DNA of 64,000 bases from Skermanella rosea (GTDB taxonomy: Bacteria; Pseudomonadota; Alphaproteobacteria; Azospirillales; Azospirillaceae), in the NCBI RefSeq assembly GCF_016806835.2, contig NZ_CP086111.1:4147471-4211470 (forward strand), given 5' to 3'. The notes beneath the pieces were generated by a model that saw only the letters and a program-made list of their open reading frames with translations, did not search any database and was not told the origin of the DNA. Every line of letters begins with the position of its first letter. Position 1 is the first letter of the stretch. This document shows positions 29,040 through 40,280 of this stretch, one piece after another. Made by a program: the position numbers and the translations under genes.

Positions 29040-30551
29040 ATGTCCGGGGATCGCGCGTCGGGCTACGTGACCGAGATCGAGTATACCGGCGGATTCTATC
29101 CCGAACTGGGGCCGGTGCGGCTCGGATTCGCGGCGCAGGCCGCCGGCCTCGGCGGTCCCGATCCCGGACTGCCCTTCACCTATCTGGAACTGGGCTGCGG
29201 CCAGGGACGCTCGACGGCGCTTCATGCCGCATCCCTGCCCCACGGCCGGTTCTTCGCCGCCGACCTGAACCCCGCGCACATCCGGAACGCCCGGGCGCTC
29301 TCCGAATCGGCCGGCCTCGCCAACGTAACCTGGCTGGAACGGAGCTTCGCCGAGTTGCTGGACGAGGATCTGCCGGATCTCGACTTCATCACGCTGCAAG
29401 GCGTCTATTCCTGGATCAGCGCGGAAAACCGCCGGCATGTGGCCGAACTGGTCCGGCGGCGGCTCAAGCCGGACGGCCTGGTCTATCTGAGCTACAACGC
29501 CCTGCCCGGCTGGACCGCGGCGGCGCCGCTCCGCCGGCTCATGGCCGACCATGCCGCCCTCGGCACCGGGCCGCTGGAAGGCCGTATCCGCGACGCGGTC
29601 GGGTTCGCCGACGCCCTGCGCGACGCCGGAGCCCGCTATTTCCAGCGCAATCCCGCCGCGGCGTCCCGCCTCGACCAGATCGCGGAGAAATCGCCGGCCT
29701 ATCTGGCCCACGAATACTTTAACCGGGACTGGACGCTGTTCTACTTCGCCGACGTCGCGGCGGAGATGGCGGAGGCCGGGCTGGGCTTCGCCGGATCGGC
29801 CCACCTGATGGACCGGGTCGAAGCCCTGACGATCCCGGCGGCGGCACGGCCGGCCTTGGCCGGTATCCACGACCCGATATTCCGCGAGACGGCGAAGGAC
29901 TTCATCACCGGTCAGCCGTTCCGGCGCGACGTCTTCGTCCGGCCAGGAGCCCGGCCGGCCCCGGACCCCATCCTGGCCCTGGTCACGCCGCGCGAGGCCT
30001 GCCCTGGCCGCGTCGCGGTCCCGGCCGGCGATTTCCGGATGGACGGGGCGGTCCATGGCACCGTGCTGGACACCCTCGCGGGGGAACCGCAGCCGCTTTC
30101 GAGCCTGCTCGCCCTGCCGGCCCTGGCCGAACGGGGACATGGCATGCGGCTGGACGCGGTCATGACGCTGGCGGGGCTGGACCTGATCGGCCCCGCGCTG
30201 CCGCGGGCGGGCCTGCCCGGACGGCTGGCCTCGACGCGCCGCTTCAACGCGGCGATGCTGGACAGGCAGAGGGCCGGCCTGGAAAGCTCGGTCCATCTGG
30301 CGTCGCCGGTGCTGGGGACCGGCGTCGAGGTCAACCTGCTGGAAGGCCTGACCCTGTCGGCATGGCGGGACGGGGCCGGGGATCCGGCCCGATTCGTCTG
30401 GAACGTGCTGGCCGGACGGGGCCAGCGCCTCGTCAAGGATGGCAGGACGCTGGAGAGCGAGGCCGGGAACCTGACGGAGATCGCGGAGCGTATCGAAGCC
30501 TTCGCGGCGGAGCGCCTGCTGGTGCTGAGCCAACTGGGCGTCGCCGAGTGA
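29040..30551 (+). CDS. Class I SAM-dependent methyltransferase with regulatory domain
   Basis: The protein has 503 residues. The SAM-binding fold is seen as YLELGCGQGRSTALHAA (motif I, near residue 50), then FFAADLNPAHIRNAR and FITLQGVYSWI. The middle and C-terminal parts (about 190-500) correspond to the 'methyltransferase regulatory domain' family often linked to lipopolysaccharide or unknown modifications. The target is unknown. It has its own strand neighbour lpxC behind a terminator, and ends nine bases from the convergent ribF gene. Confidence 0.85.
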   Translation: MSGDRASGYVTEIEYTGGFYPELGPVRLGFAAQAAGLGGPDPGLPFTYLELGCGQGRSTALHAASLPHGRFFAADLNPAHIRNARALSESAGLANVTWLERSFAELLDEDLPDLDFITLQGVYSWISAENRRHVAELVRRRLKPDGLVYLSYNALPGWTAAAPLRRLMADHAALGTGPLEGRIRDAVGFADALRDAGARYFQRNPAAASRLDQIAEKSPAYLAHEYFNRDWTLFYFADVAAEMAEAGLGFAGSAHLMDRVEALTIPAAARPALAGIHDPIFRETAKDFITGQPFRRDVFVRPGARPAPDPILALVTPREACPGRVAVPAGDFRMDGAVHGTVLDTLAGEPQPLSSLLALPALAERGHGMRLDAVMTLAGLDLIGPALPRAGLPGRLASTRRFNAAMLDRQRAGLESSVHLASPVLGTGVEVNLLEGLTLSAWRDGAGDPARFVWNVLAGRGQRLVKDGRTLESEAGNLTEIAERIEAFAAERLLVLSQLGVAE

Positions 30552-30560
30552 CGCGCGTCG

Positions 30561-31505
30561 TCAGGCTTCCGCAGCCAGCAGCCGGCGCGCGGTTTCCGCG
30601 TCGGCCAGGATCTGCTGCTTCAGCGCGTCGAAGTTCTCAAACTTCCGTTCCGGCCGGATGAAATCGATCATCTGCACCCGCAGGTGCCTTCCGTAGAGAT
30701 CGCCGGCGAAGTCGAACAGGTGGACCTCAAGCAGTTCCTTCAGTCCGTCGACCGTCGGCCGCCGGCCCAGGTTGGCGACGCCGTCCGTCCAGACCGTCTG
30801 CGCGCCCTGGTCGATGCCGGCGCGCACGGCATAGACGCCGTAACGGGGGCGCAGATACTCCCCCAGTTCCAGGTTGGCGGTCGGGAAGCCGATGGTGCGG
30901 CCCCGCTGGTCGCCATGCTCCACTCGGCCCTCCAGTTCCCACGGGCGGCCCAGGACCGCGGCGGCATCCCGGGGATTGCCCGCGGCCAGGAGGTCGCGCA
31001 CGCGGGTGGAGGAAAAAACCCCGCCGGTTGCGTCGGCGGCGGGCTTCACTTCGGTCACGCCGAAGCCCGCGGTCCGCGCCGCCTGATAGAGGAAGCCGAC
31101 GTCCCCGCCGCGCTTGTGGCCGAACACGAAATCATAGCCGGCCACCACGTGGCTGGCGCCCAGTCCGGCGACCAGCACCTCGTCCACGAACTGCTGAGCC
31201 GTCTTGTGGGAGAACGCCTGGTCGAAATGGATCACGAACAGCAGGTCGACGCCGAGATCCTCGATGTGGCGGGCCTTGATGCGGAAGGGCGTGAGGCGGA
31301 ACGGCTCGTCGGCCGGCCGGAACAGACTGCGGGGGTGGGGTTCGAAGGTGAGCACGGCGAGCGGCTTGCCGGTGGCACTGGCAATGTCGGCGGCGGTGCC
31401 GATGACGATCCGGTGACCGCTATGGACGCCATCGAAATTGCCCAGCGCCACCACGGCGCCGCGCGCGTCTTCCGGCAGGTCTGTATAGTGTCTGAATAGT
31501 CTCAT
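30561..31505 (-). CDS. ribF: Bifunctional riboflavin kinase / FAD synthetase
   Basis: The protein has 314 residues. The N-terminal nucleotidyltransferase domain shows VALGNFDGVHSGHR near residue 20. The C-terminal riboflavin kinase domain shows GRTIGFPTANLELG near residue 205, then YGVYAVR. It makes FMN and FAD from riboflavin. ATG 31505 is preceded by AAGGGGGTG, better placed than the in-frame GTG at 31514. No FMN riboswitch is visible upstream. Confidence 0.96.
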   Translation of the reverse strand: MRLFRHYTDLPEDARGAVVALGNFDGVHSGHRIVIGTAADIASATGKPLAVLTFEPHPRSLFRPADEPFRLTPFRIKARHIEDLGVDLLFVIHFDQAFSHKTAQQFVDEVLVAGLGASHVVAGYDFVFGHKRGGDVGFLYQAARTAGFGVTEVKPAADATGGVFSSTRVRDLLAAGNPRDAAAVLGRPWELEGRVEHGDQRGRTIGFPTANLELGEYLRPRYGVYAVRAGIDQGAQTVWTDGVANLGRRPTVDGLKELLEVHLFDFAGDLYGRHLRVQMIDFIRPERKFENFDALKQQILADAETARRLLAAEA

Positions 31506-31569
31506 ACCGGGCACCCCCTTGCCGCCCGGACCTCGATTAGCTCAAAAAAACAAGGATGTATATAGGCGG

Positions 31570-31598
31570 CGATCGGCGCGTGGTAAGCGCGCCGATCG
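31570..31598. repeat. Perfect 11-base inverted repeat between MaoC gene and ribF
   Basis: CGATCGGCGCG and CGCGCCGATCG are separated by TGGTAAG. It lies in the 130-base gap between two minus-strand genes, followed on that strand at a distance by a run of T residues (31547-31553). It may terminate the MaoC transcript or serve as an operator of ribF. Confidence 0.6.
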
Positions 31599-31635
31599 TG
31601 ATGGCCCGAGGTGCCGGGGAAACGGACCCCGTCCG

Positions 31636-32085
31636 TCACATGCGGGAGGGGACCATCAGCAGGGCGTCGCCGTCGATCACCACGTTGCCGGCCACGGTGC
31701 AGACCGTCTTCACCGCCACGCGGCGCTTCTCGGGGAAGACCTCGGTCACGGTGACGCGCGCCTGCACGGTGTCGCCCGGCCGCACCGGCGCCCTGAACTT
31801 CAGGTTCTGGCTCAGATAGATGCAGCCCGGACCGGGCAGCTTGGTCCCGAGCACGGTCGAGATCAGGCTGGCGGTCAGCATGCCGTGGGCGATGCGCCCC
31901 TGGAACATGGTGGTGGTGGCGAATTCCTGATTGAGATGCACCGGATTGGTGTCGCCCGAAACGCCGGCATAGAGCACGATGTCGGCGTCGGTCACGGTCC
32001 GCGCGTATACGGCGGACTGGCCGACGAAGAGGTCCTCGAGAAAAAATCCGGTCAGGCCATCGTTGGCGCTGCGCACGTCATCCAT
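31636..32085 (-). CDS. MaoC family (R)-specific enoyl-CoA hydratase-like protein
   Basis: The protein has 149 residues with the hot-dog fold. The hydratase-2 motif is SGDTNPVHLN near residue 44, followed by GRIAHGMLTASLIS. Members hydrate enoyl-CoA or related thioesters. The start at 32085 is preceded by GGAAGAGG, better than the in-frame ATG at 32127. It is divergent from the SDR gene. The substrate cannot be told. Confidence 0.88.
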   Translation of the reverse strand: MDDVRSANDGLTGFFLEDLFVGQSAVYARTVTDADIVLYAGVSGDTNPVHLNQEFATTTMFQGRIAHGMLTASLISTVLGTKLPGPGCIYLSQNLKFRAPVRPGDTVQARVTVTEVFPEKRRVAVKTVCTVAGNVVIDGDALLMVPSRM

Positions 32086-32336
32086 AATCCGACCTCTTCC
32101 AATTCCGATTGCACACGGATTGTGCATCAGGAAGCTATTTTACTGCAATGCGGCATAACCGCGCCCATGCCACCATCCCATAAGACTTATGAAGGAGAGG
32201 TTAGTTCCCGACGCCTGTTGAATCGTCCCCGTGAGTTTGACTTTCCGGACACCCGAGCAACCGTCTATCGGACCCGCCGGAATTCTCGCTACGGATTCTC
32301 GGCACGGGTTTTCGGCACTTCAAAGGATGGTACGGC

Positions 32337-33140
32337 ATGAGTCACGGCTTCGCTCTCATCACCGGCGGCACCACCGGCATCGGCGCCGCCTTCGCAAGGC
32401 TGCTTCCGGAAAGCACCAACCTGCTGCTCGTCGCGCGCAACGAGGAGAGGCTCTCCGAACGGCGTGCCGAACTGGAGCGGCCGGGACGCACGGTGGAAAC
32501 GGTCGCCGCCGACCTGTCCACGCGCGAAGGCCGCGACAGGCTGCTGGACAAGGCGTCCGAATGCGAGATCGACCTGCTGATCAACAATGCCGGGGCCGGC
32601 CGCTTCGCCCGAGTCCTGGACAACGACCCGGACGACGAGTTGGCGACGGTGGAACTGAACGTCGTCGCCCCCACCGTGCTGACCCGCGCGCTGCTGCCGG
32701 GCATGATCGAGCGCGCCCGGCGCGACCGCCGGCGGTGCGGGCTGATCCTGGTGTCGAGCACGACCGCCTTCCAGCCGATCCCGCTGCTGACGACCTATTC
32801 GGCGACCAAGTCCTTCGTGCTGGCCTATGGCGAGGGGTTGAGGGAGGAGACCCGGCGCGACCCGCTGGACCTACTGGTGCTCTGCCCCGGTGCCACCCGG
32901 ACCGAGTTCAGCGAGCGCTCCGGCTTCGACCTGGGGAGCATCCCCGGCGCCGACGACCCCATGAAGGTCGCGCGCGAGGGGCTGGAGAACCTGGGCCATC
33001 GCACTGTCCATGTGGTCGGCGTGGGCACGCGGGCGGCGCTGACGCCTTTCCTGATCCCGCGGCGCATCGCCACCACCGGGGCCGGGGCGATCATGTCCAT
33101 CCTGGGCAAGGCCAACCGGCTGAAGCCGCGCCAGATGTGA
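32337..33140 (+). CDS. SDR family NAD(P)-dependent oxidoreductase
   Basis: The protein has 267 residues. It has the classical short-chain dehydrogenase pattern: nucleotide loop TGGTTGIGAAF near residue 10, LLINNAGAG near 81, VSS (Ser near 140) and YSATK (Tyr near 153). The C-terminal part ends with a hydrophobic helix. Such proteins reduce or oxidise carbonyl/alcohol groups; the substrate is open. Nothing ties it firmly to the neighbouring MaoC gene apart from a shared upstream region. Confidence 0.88.
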   Translation: MSHGFALITGGTTGIGAAFARLLPESTNLLLVARNEERLSERRAELERPGRTVETVAADLSTREGRDRLLDKASECEIDLLINNAGAGRFARVLDNDPDDELATVELNVVAPTVLTRALLPGMIERARRDRRRCGLILVSSTTAFQPIPLLTTYSATKSFVLAYGEGLREETRRDPLDLLVLCPGATRTEFSERSGFDLGSIPGADDPMKVAREGLENLGHRTVHVVGVGTRAALTPFLIPRRIATTGAGAIMSILGKANRLKPRQM

Positions 33141-33147
33141 CGCCGGA

Positions 33148-33771
33148 TCATCCGGCGCGCAGGGCTTGCCACAGGGTGCTGACGGCGAAGCCGATGAACA
33201 TCACCCCGGTCGCGCGGATGATCCAGATCTCGCCCGACCGGTACAGGCGGCGCAGCGGCGGCGTTCCCACCAGCCAGATCAGAATGGCATCCGCGACCAG
33301 GAATCCCGCGAACACCGCGCCTAGCAGGAGCGGTGCGTTGGCCGCGGTCAGGGACTCCAGGTCCTGGGCCAGCAGCGCAGTGAAGACGGACAGGGTGACC
33401 GGATAGCTCTTGGGATTAGTGACCCCGAACATCAGGCCACGGGCCAGGGGCCGCCGGACGGAGGTGGAGACCTGCCCAGAGGCATCGCGCCGGACCAGGA
33501 CGGCGCGAGTTCCCAGGTAGAGCAGGTATGCCCCGCAGGCCAGCGCCAGTACCTGGAACACGACCGGCGCTATGACCTTGGCGCCGATCAGCGCGGTCAG
33601 CGCCAGCATGGCCCACAGGGTATCGCCGACCAGATGCCCGGCCAGGAACCCCGCCCCGGCCCGCCGCCCCTGGGCAGCGCCGATCCCGAGCAGGGCCAGC
33701 ACGGCCGGGCCGGGCGTCAGGACGACGATGGCTCCCGCCATCGCGGCCGCCAGCAGGATCGAGACTTCCAT
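33148..33771 (-). CDS. LysE family amino-acid exporter
   Basis: The protein has 207 residues with about six membrane helices. PGPAVLALLGIGAAQGRRAGAG near residue 20 and MFGVTNPKSYPVTLSVF near residue 115 match LysE/RhtB exporters. The substrate (amino acid or homoserine lactone-like) is unknown. It is convergent with the SDR gene, only 7 bases away, and divergent from the hydrolase. Confidence 0.9.
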   Translation of the reverse strand: MEVSILLAAAMAGAIVVLTPGPAVLALLGIGAAQGRRAGAGFLAGHLVGDTLWAMLALTALIGAKVIAPVVFQVLALACGAYLLYLGTRAVLVRRDASGQVSTSVRRPLARGLMFGVTNPKSYPVTLSVFTALLAQDLESLTAANAPLLLGAVFAGFLVADAILIWLVGTPPLRRLYRSGEIWIIRATGVMFIGFAVSTLWQALRAG

Positions 33772-33899
33772 CGTTCTCCACCTGTCCGTTCAGGGTATCG
33801 GTCTTCGAGGGTGGCGGCATCCTGGAGCGGCGGAGGCTAACGGGCAAGTGTCCAAGACGCCCGGCGCCGGTCTTTTTAGCCTGTTGCCTGCACCTGCCG

Positions 33900-34976
33900 A
33901 TGATGGCATTCAAGGCGTCTAGTCTTCATCGGAGTTCCCCCGTGCCGGACTTGGCCACATCAGCCGCATCACCTGCCGAACTGGCGGCGGCTGCGCCCGC
34001 TCGCCCGGAGCCGCCGCCGGCTATCGGCTCGCTGACGTTGCCCGACGGGGCGGTGGTCCGCCATGCCTGCTGGGAGCCCGATGGAGCCCCCCGGGCGACG
34101 CTCCTGATGCTGAACGGCCGGTCGGAGTTCATCGAGAAGTATGACGAGCTGGCACGGGACTGGAACGCCCGCGGGTTCCGCGTCTTCAGCCTGGACTGGC
34201 GCGGCCAGGGTCTTTCAACCCGGCCGCTGCCGCCGCCCCGCCAGCAACGGCACTACCTGACCGACTTCGCGACCTTGGAGGAAGACCTGCAGGTCTTCCT
34301 GGAACGGGTCGTGGTGCCGCGGCAGGCGGGGCCGCTGGTGCTCTATGCCCACTCCATGGGCGGGCATGTCGCGGCGCGGTACCTTACGTCCGGCTGGCAC
34401 CATTTCGCCGCCGCCGTGCTGTCGGCGCCCATGGCGGACATCGGCACGCAGGGGATCCCCCGCCCTCTGGTCCGCGCGCTGGCGGCGCTGATGAGCTTCG
34501 CCGGGTTCGGCACCGCCTATGCCCTGGGGCAGGGCGACTATGATCCGGACCGGCAGGATTTCGCGACCAATCCCGTCACCCATGACGCGAGGCGCTGGGC
34601 GATCCATCACCAGTGGTTCCGCGCCCATCCGGAACTGCGGGTCGGCGGCGTCACCTGGGCCTGGCTGCGCGCGACCTTCCGCTCGGTGGACCTGCTGGCC
34701 AGGCCGGAGACGTCGGCGGCCGTCGATTTGCCCATGCTGGTGCTGAGCCCGGTGCAGGACCCGCTGATCCCGCCCGAGGCGCACCAGGACCTGTGCCGGC
34801 GCTATCACAAGTGCCGGCTGGTGCGCTACCCCGAGGCCCGGCACGAGATCATGATGGAGACCGACGATCTGCGCGCGCGGGCCTGGGCCGATATCGACGG
34901 CTTCCTGGCCGAGGTGCTGCCGGAAGCGCCCGCCCTACGAGGAGGGATACTCGGCGATGCCGCCATGGGCGCCTGA
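33900..34976 (+). CDS. Alpha/beta hydrolase (lysophospholipase-like)
   Basis: The protein has 358 residues. The S33/Hydrolase_4 pattern is visible: [21 protein letters not shown] near residue 68, [11 protein letters not shown], and the nucleophile elbow YAHSMGGH near residue 148 (Ser). An aspartate (SPVQDPLI) and a histidine (EARHEIMME) complete the triad near 284 and 318. It resembles monoglyceride lipases and PldB. The start is uncertain since the first 40 residues are low-complexity. Its 3' end overlaps the convergent pyrE by 42 bases. Confidence 0.88.
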   Translation: MMAFKASSLHRSSPVPDLATSAASPAELAAAAPARPEPPPAIGSLTLPDGAVVRHACWEPDGAPRATLLMLNGRSEFIEKYDELARDWNARGFRVFSLDWRGQGLSTRPLPPPRQQRHYLTDFATLEEDLQVFLERVVVPRQAGPLVLYAHSMGGHVAARYLTSGWHHFAAAVLSAPMADIGTQGIPRPLVRALAALMSFAGFGTAYALGQGDYDPDRQDFATNPVTHDARRWAIHHQWFRAHPELRVGGVTWAWLRATFRSVDLLARPETSAAVDLPMLVLSPVQDPLIPPEAHQDLCRRYHKCRLVRYPEARHEIMMETDDLRARAWADIDGFLAEVLPEAPALRGGILGDAAMGA

Positions 34977-35648
34977 CCAGTCCACCGGGTTGTTCAGGAA
35001 CTTCTCGACCTCGCCCAGGGTGTGCGTGTCGAAATAATTGTTGTCCTTGGCGACCCGCAGCACGTCCCACCAAGTCGCCAGCGCGTGCAGCCGCACGCCC
35101 ATGTTGGCCATGTTGGTGCGGCTCTGCGGGAAGATGCCGTAGTGGAAGACCACGAAGGTGTCGGATACCCGGGCGCCGGCGTCGCGCAGCGCCTGGACGA
35201 AGTTGATCTTGCTCTTGCCGTCGGTGGTCAGGTCCTCGACCAGCAGGGTGCGGGCCCCTTCCACCACGTCACCCTCGATCTGGGCGTTGCGGCCGAAACC
35301 CTTGGGCTTCTTCCGGATATACTGCATCGGCAGGGCCAGCCGGTCGGCGATCCAGGCGGCGAACGGGATGCCCGCGGTCTCGCCGCCGGCGACGATGTCG
35401 ATCGACTCGAACCCGACTTCCCGGGCCAGGGTCGCCGTCGCGAAATCGACCACCGCGTTGCGGGCGCGCGGATAGGAGATGATCTTGCGGCAGTCGATAT
35501 AGACGGGGCTGGCCCAGCCGGAGGTGAAGATGAACGGCTTGTCGCCGTTGAAATGCACCGCCTTGATCTCGATCAGCATCTTGGCGGTGAGCGTGGCGAT
35601 GAAGTCCGGATCGTATGACGTGCTGAGCGAGGTGTGAGGCGAGGTCAT
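34935..35648 (-). CDS. pyrE: Orotate phosphoribosyltransferase
   Basis: The protein has 237 residues. [19 protein letters not shown] near residue 33 and the PRPP loop [13 protein letters not shown] near residue 142 are typical. The lysine-rich [11 protein letters not shown] is the catalytic loop. It converts orotate and PRPP to OMP in pyrimidine synthesis. It follows pyrC by 30 bases on the same strand, so the two probably form an operon. Its last 42 bases are antisense to the 3' end of the hydrolase gene. Confidence 0.96.
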   Translation of the reverse strand: MTSPHTSLSTSYDPDFIATLTAKMLIEIKAVHFNGDKPFIFTSGWASPVYIDCRKIISYPRARNAVVDFATATLAREVGFESIDIVAGGETAGIPFAAWIADRLALPMQYIRKKPKGFGRNAQIEGDVVEGARTLLVEDLTTDGKSKINFVQALRDAGARVSDTFVVFHYGIFPQSRTNMANMGVRLHALATWWDVLRVAKDNNYFDTHTLGEVEKFLNNPVDWSGAHGGIAEYPSS

Positions 35649-35678
35649 GGGCGCGGGTCCGTATGAGGAGTTCAGGGA

Positions 35679-36737
35679 TCAGGATTCGGGGACGAGGCGC
35701 CAGTCCAGGCGCTCGCCGCTCTGGAAGGGCAGCACGGCGTCGCCGTCGGCGGACAGGACGATGTCCGGGACGGTCTGGCCGGTCCGGTCCAGCGTGATCG
35801 TGTCCGGATTGGGATCCAGCCCGTAGAAGCGGGGACCGTTGAGGCTGGCGAACGCCTCGAACCGGTCGAGCGCCCCCTCCTCCGCGAAGACCTGGGCATA
35901 GACCTCGACCGCGGTCGGAGCCGTGAAGACGCCGGCGCAGCCGCAGGCGCTTTCCTTGGCGGTGACGGGATGCGGGGCGCTGTCGGTGCCGAGGAAGAAC
36001 GGCGCCGCCCCCGAGGTGGCGGCGCGGCGCAGGGCCAGCCGGTGGCGCTCGCGCTTGGCGATCGGCAGGCAATAGAGATGCGGGCGAATGCCGCCGGCAA
36101 AGATATGGCTTCGGTTGATCACCAGGTGGTGGGCGGTGATGGTGGCGCCCAGCCGGCCGCTGGCGTCGGCGGAGACGAAGTCCGCCGCCTCCTCCGTCGT
36201 GATATGCTCGAACACCACCTTCAGCTCCGGATAGCGCTTCAGCAGCGGCGCCAGCACGCGGTCGATGAAGACGGCCTCGCGGTCGAAGATGTCCACGTCC
36301 TGGTCGGTCACCTCGCCATGGACCAGCAGCGGCATACCGATGCGCTGCATCCGCTCCAGCACGGCGGAGACCTTGTCCAGGTCGGTCACGCCGTGGGCCG
36401 AGTTGGTGGTGGCGTGCGCCGGGTAGAGCTTGACCGCGGTGAAGACGCCTTCCTCGTGGCCGCGGGCGATCTCGTCCGGATCGGCGCCGTCGGTCAGGTA
36501 GCAGGTCATCAGCGGCTGGAAGTCCGAGCCCTCCGGAATGGCGTCGCGGATCTCCGCGGCGTAGCGCTTCGCCTGATCCACCGTGGTGACCGGCGGCTTC
36601 AGGTTGGGCATGATGATGGCGCGGCCGAACTGCCGGGCGGTGAAGGGCAGCACCGCCTTCAGCATGGCGCCGTCGCGGAGATGCAGGTGCCAGTCGTCGG
36701 GACGGCGTATGGTGAGGCTGTTCGGCGTGTCTGACAT
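35679..36737 (-). CDS. pyrC: Dihydroorotase (class II, homodimeric type)
   Basis: The protein has 352 residues. [20 protein letters not shown] near the N-terminus contains the zinc HxH pair. The lysine to be carboxylated is in [15 protein letters not shown] near residue 102, and LVHGEVTD and FEHITT supply further ligands, with [10 protein letters not shown] near 250. It cyclises carbamoyl aspartate in pyrimidine synthesis. It lies upstream of pyrE and divergent from hisS. Confidence 0.97.
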   Translation of the reverse strand: MSDTPNSLTIRRPDDWHLHLRDGAMLKAVLPFTARQFGRAIIMPNLKPPVTTVDQAKRYAAEIRDAIPEGSDFQPLMTCYLTDGADPDEIARGHEEGVFTAVKLYPAHATTNSAHGVTDLDKVSAVLERMQRIGMPLLVHGEVTDQDVDIFDREAVFIDRVLAPLLKRYPELKVVFEHITTEEAADFVSADASGRLGATITAHHLVINRSHIFAGGIRPHLYCLPIAKRERHRLALRRAATSGAAPFFLGTDSAPHPVTAKESACGCAGVFTAPTAVEVYAQVFAEEGALDRFEAFASLNGPRFYGLDPNPDTITLDRTGQTVPDIVLSADGDAVLPFQSGERLDWRLVPES

Positions 36738-36836
36738 CGCATGCGGTCCGCTGACGGGGGGATCTTCCGGCGTTCGCCTCAGCGGGTTTTAGAGGCTTTG
36801 CGCGCCTGGCTCAACCGGCATGGGCGGTGGTCTGGT

Positions 36837-36865
36837 TTGCGCGAGCGCACGGAAGCCGCTAGATT
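36837..36865 (+). promoter_or_regulatory. Candidate hisS promoter
   Basis: TTGCGC (36837-36842) and TAGATT (36860-36865) are spaced by 17 bases, about 50 bases before the hisS ATG, in the divergent pyrC-hisS gap. Confidence 0.4.
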
Positions 36866-36915
36866 GCCGGCCCTGTTGAAGCTCCCCGAAAAACCGGCCC
36901 CCGAAGAAAACCGAC

Positions 36916-38265
36916 ATGAGCCTGATCCAAGCCAAGACCCCGCCGGGCGTGATGGAACTGCTGCCCAAGGACCAGATCGCTTTCCAGCGATTCCTGGACA
37001 CCATCCGGCGCGGATACGAGCGCTTCGGCTTCCTGCCGGTGGAAACCCCGGTGTTCGAGACGGTGGACGTGCTGCTGACCAAGACCGGTGGCGAGACCGA
37101 GAAGCAGGTCTATTTCGTCCAGTCCACCGGCGCGCGCCAGCAGGGCAAGGACGCCGAGCTGGCGCTGCGCTTCGACCTGACCGTGCCGCTGGCCCGCTAT
37201 GTGGCCGAGCACGAGCACGACCTGGCCTTCCCGTTCCGCCGGTACCAGATGCAGCGGGTCTATCGCGGAGAGCGGGCCCAGAAGGGGCGGTTCCGCGAAT
37301 TCTACCAGTGCGACATCGACGTGATCGGCAAGGACAGCTTGCCCGTCGCCTACGACGCCGAGATGCCGGCGGTGATCTACCACGTCTTCCGCGAGCTGAA
37401 CGTCGGCGGCTTCACCATCAACTTCAACAATCGCAAGATGCTGGCCGGTCTGTTCGAGACCTTCTCGATCGAGGACGGCGAGCGGCGCAAGCTGGCGCTC
37501 CGCGAGATCGACAAGCTGGACAAGATCGGCCGGGACAAGGTGATCGAGAGCCTGTCCGGCGAAGGGATCGGGCTGGACCGAGAGCTTGCGACGCGGCTGC
37601 TGGACGCCATCGGCCTGACCGGCACCAATGCCGAGATCATGGCGGCCCTGGGCGCCATGGGGGGCAGGAGCGAGCTGTTCGCCCAGGGGCTGGCGGAGCT
37701 GGAAGCCGTGCTGGCCGGCCTGAAGGCGCTGAAGGTGCCGGAGGAGTTCTACCGGATCAACCCGGCCATCGCGCGCGGGCTGGACTATTACACCGGCACG
37801 GTCTACGAGACCTTCCTGAACGACTTCCCCGGGATCGGCAGCGTCTGCTCGGGCGGGCGCTACGACAATCTGGCCAGCCACTACACCAAGTCGAGGCTGC
37901 CGGGCGTCGGCATCTCGATCGGCGCCACCCGGCTGTTCTACCAGCTGAAGGAAGCCGGCGTCATCAAGGGCGACGGCAGCACCAGCGCCGTCCTGGTGAC
38001 CCAGCTGGACCCGGCGCTGTCCGCCGACTATCTCGCGATCGCCGCCGAGCTGCGCGACGCCGGGATCAACACGGAGGTGCAGTTCGAGGCCTCCAAGATC
38101 GCCAAGCAGCTCAAATACGCCGACCGTGCCGGCATCCGCTTCGCCGTCCTGATGGGTACCGACGAGCAGGCGCGCGGCACGGTGACGCTGAAGGACCTGG
38201 GCAAGGGCGAGCAGCACGACGTGCCGCGGGCGGAGCTGGCGGAGCGGGTGCGCGGACTGATCTAG
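36916..38265 (+). CDS. hisS: Histidyl-tRNA synthetase
   Basis: The protein has 449 residues. Class II motif 2 appears as [17 protein letters not shown], followed by REFYQCDID. The HisA motifs are [18 protein letters not shown] near residue 282 and [12 protein letters not shown] near 312. The anticodon-binding domain is the last 100 residues. It charges tRNA-His. The length is slightly above the E. coli enzyme (424). Confidence 0.97.
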   Translation: MSLIQAKTPPGVMELLPKDQIAFQRFLDTIRRGYERFGFLPVETPVFETVDVLLTKTGGETEKQVYFVQSTGARQQGKDAELALRFDLTVPLARYVAEHEHDLAFPFRRYQMQRVYRGERAQKGRFREFYQCDIDVIGKDSLPVAYDAEMPAVIYHVFRELNVGGFTINFNNRKMLAGLFETFSIEDGERRKLALREIDKLDKIGRDKVIESLSGEGIGLDRELATRLLDAIGLTGTNAEIMAALGAMGGRSELFAQGLAELEAVLAGLKALKVPEEFYRINPAIARGLDYYTGTVYETFLNDFPGIGSVCSGGRYDNLASHYTKSRLPGVGISIGATRLFYQLKEAGVIKGDGSTSAVLVTQLDPALSADYLAIAAELRDAGINTEVQFEASKIAKQLKYADRAGIRFAVLMGTDEQARGTVTLKDLGKGEQHDVPRAELAERVRGLI

Positions 38266-38266
38266 G

Positions 38267-38335
38267 GCCACAGATTACGGCGATGCCCGGAGATGATCCC
38301 GGGGGTATCTTCCTCCATAGCGGTTCATCTGTGGC
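38267..38335. terminator. Nested inverted repeats between hisS and the ABC ATPase gene
   Basis: GCCACAGAT (38267-38275) pairs with ATCTGTGGC (38327-38335), enclosing a smaller CCCGG/CCGGG hairpin. It lies between two convergent genes, so it may end transcription from both sides. There is no T-run. Confidence 0.4.
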
Positions 38336-38343
38336 AAACCCCC

Positions 38344-39020
<677 letters not shown>

Positions 39021-39024
<4 letters not shown>

Positions 39025-40271
39025 GCGGCACCGCGGATGATGTCCACCGGGTTCGCCCCCGCCGCCCGGCGCGCCGGTATCCAGGCGGCCACTCCCGAAG
39101 CCGCCAGGGAGAACAGCCCGCCGATCCAGTAATGGGTCAGCGACCATTCCAGGAAGAAGCGGTCGTTCCGGACCATGCCGCCGACATCGAATCGGATGCT
39201 GGCGAGCAGAGATGTCAGCCCGAAGCCGATCAGCCAGCCCAGCACCGCGCCGATCATCCCGATCATCAGCCCCTGCATCAGGAAGGTCCGGCGGATATCG
39301 GACTCGGTCAGGCCGATGCTCTTCAGGATCGCGATGTCCCGCGACTTCTCGTACACCACGGTCGAGATGATGTTGAAGATGCCGAAGGCGGCGACCACCA
39401 TGATGGCGCCGACGGTGGAATACATGATGGCGTTCTGGATCCTGAAGACGCCGAAGACGCCCTCGTTCGCCTCCTGCCAGCTTTCGGCACGGTAGCCGTA
39501 GAGCGACTCGATCCGGGCCGCCACCTCGCGGGCGTCGTCCACGCGGTCCAGGCGGATCCGGATCTGGTTGATCACGTTGGCCCTGGATTGCAGGATCTGG
39601 GACTTCTTCAGCAGGATATAGGCCTGCCCCTCGTCGAGGTTGACGATGCCGGTACGGAACAGCCCGACCAGCTTGACCCGCAGGATCACCCCGGCCGGCG
39701 AGATGGCGTTCAGGCTGTCGCCCATCTTGGCACCCAGCTTGTCCGCCAGCCCCACGCCCATCACGATGCCGTTGGCGGCGCTGGACAGGTCGGCCAGCCG
39801 GCCCTCGACCATGTCCTGTTCCAACTGGGTGACGCGCACCTCGCGCTCCGGCACGATGCCGATCAGGCTGGCGCTCTGGTCGGCGCTGCCGTAGCGCAGG
39901 ATCACCTGCCCGGTCAGCGACGGGGCCACCGACAGGCCCGGCCACTCCGACAGGGCCGCGACGAGGGTGCCGGCCTTGCGGATGCCGCGGATCTCGTTCC
40001 GCGGCTTCAGCCCGTGCAGGACCACGGCGCCGTCGGGGAAGGCCGCGGCGACCGGCTGGACCGCCGGCTCCCGGAACTGGTCGCGCACGGTGATGTGGGG
40101 CGAGGCGTTGATCACGGTATCGACGAAGTAGCTCTGGAAGCCCTGCATCAGCGCCGCCATGGCGATGAAGAACCCCACGCCCAGCGCCACGCCCATGACC
40201 GACACGACCGTCTGCCGCTTGCGGCCCAGGATATGGGTCAGGGCGAGATCGAGAAGGAGCGGGCGCGGCAT
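39021..40271 (-). CDS. ABC transporter permease (FtsX/MacB type)
   Basis: The protein has 416 residues with one membrane helix at about 20-42, a large periplasmic domain (about 45-270) and three helices near the C-terminus. This is the MacB/LolC/DevC topology. The pattern ILKSIGLTESDIRRTFLMQG near residue 315 is a family signature. It acts with the downstream ATPase and the upstream membrane-fusion protein as a mechanotransmitting exporter. Confidence 0.92.
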
Positions 40272-40280
40272 GGCGGCACC

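Noticed and set aside
27945..30533. 862-codon open frame on the minus strand
   Set aside because: It is antisense to lpxC and the methyltransferase gene, whose products are clear; long antisense frames are common in GC-rich DNA.
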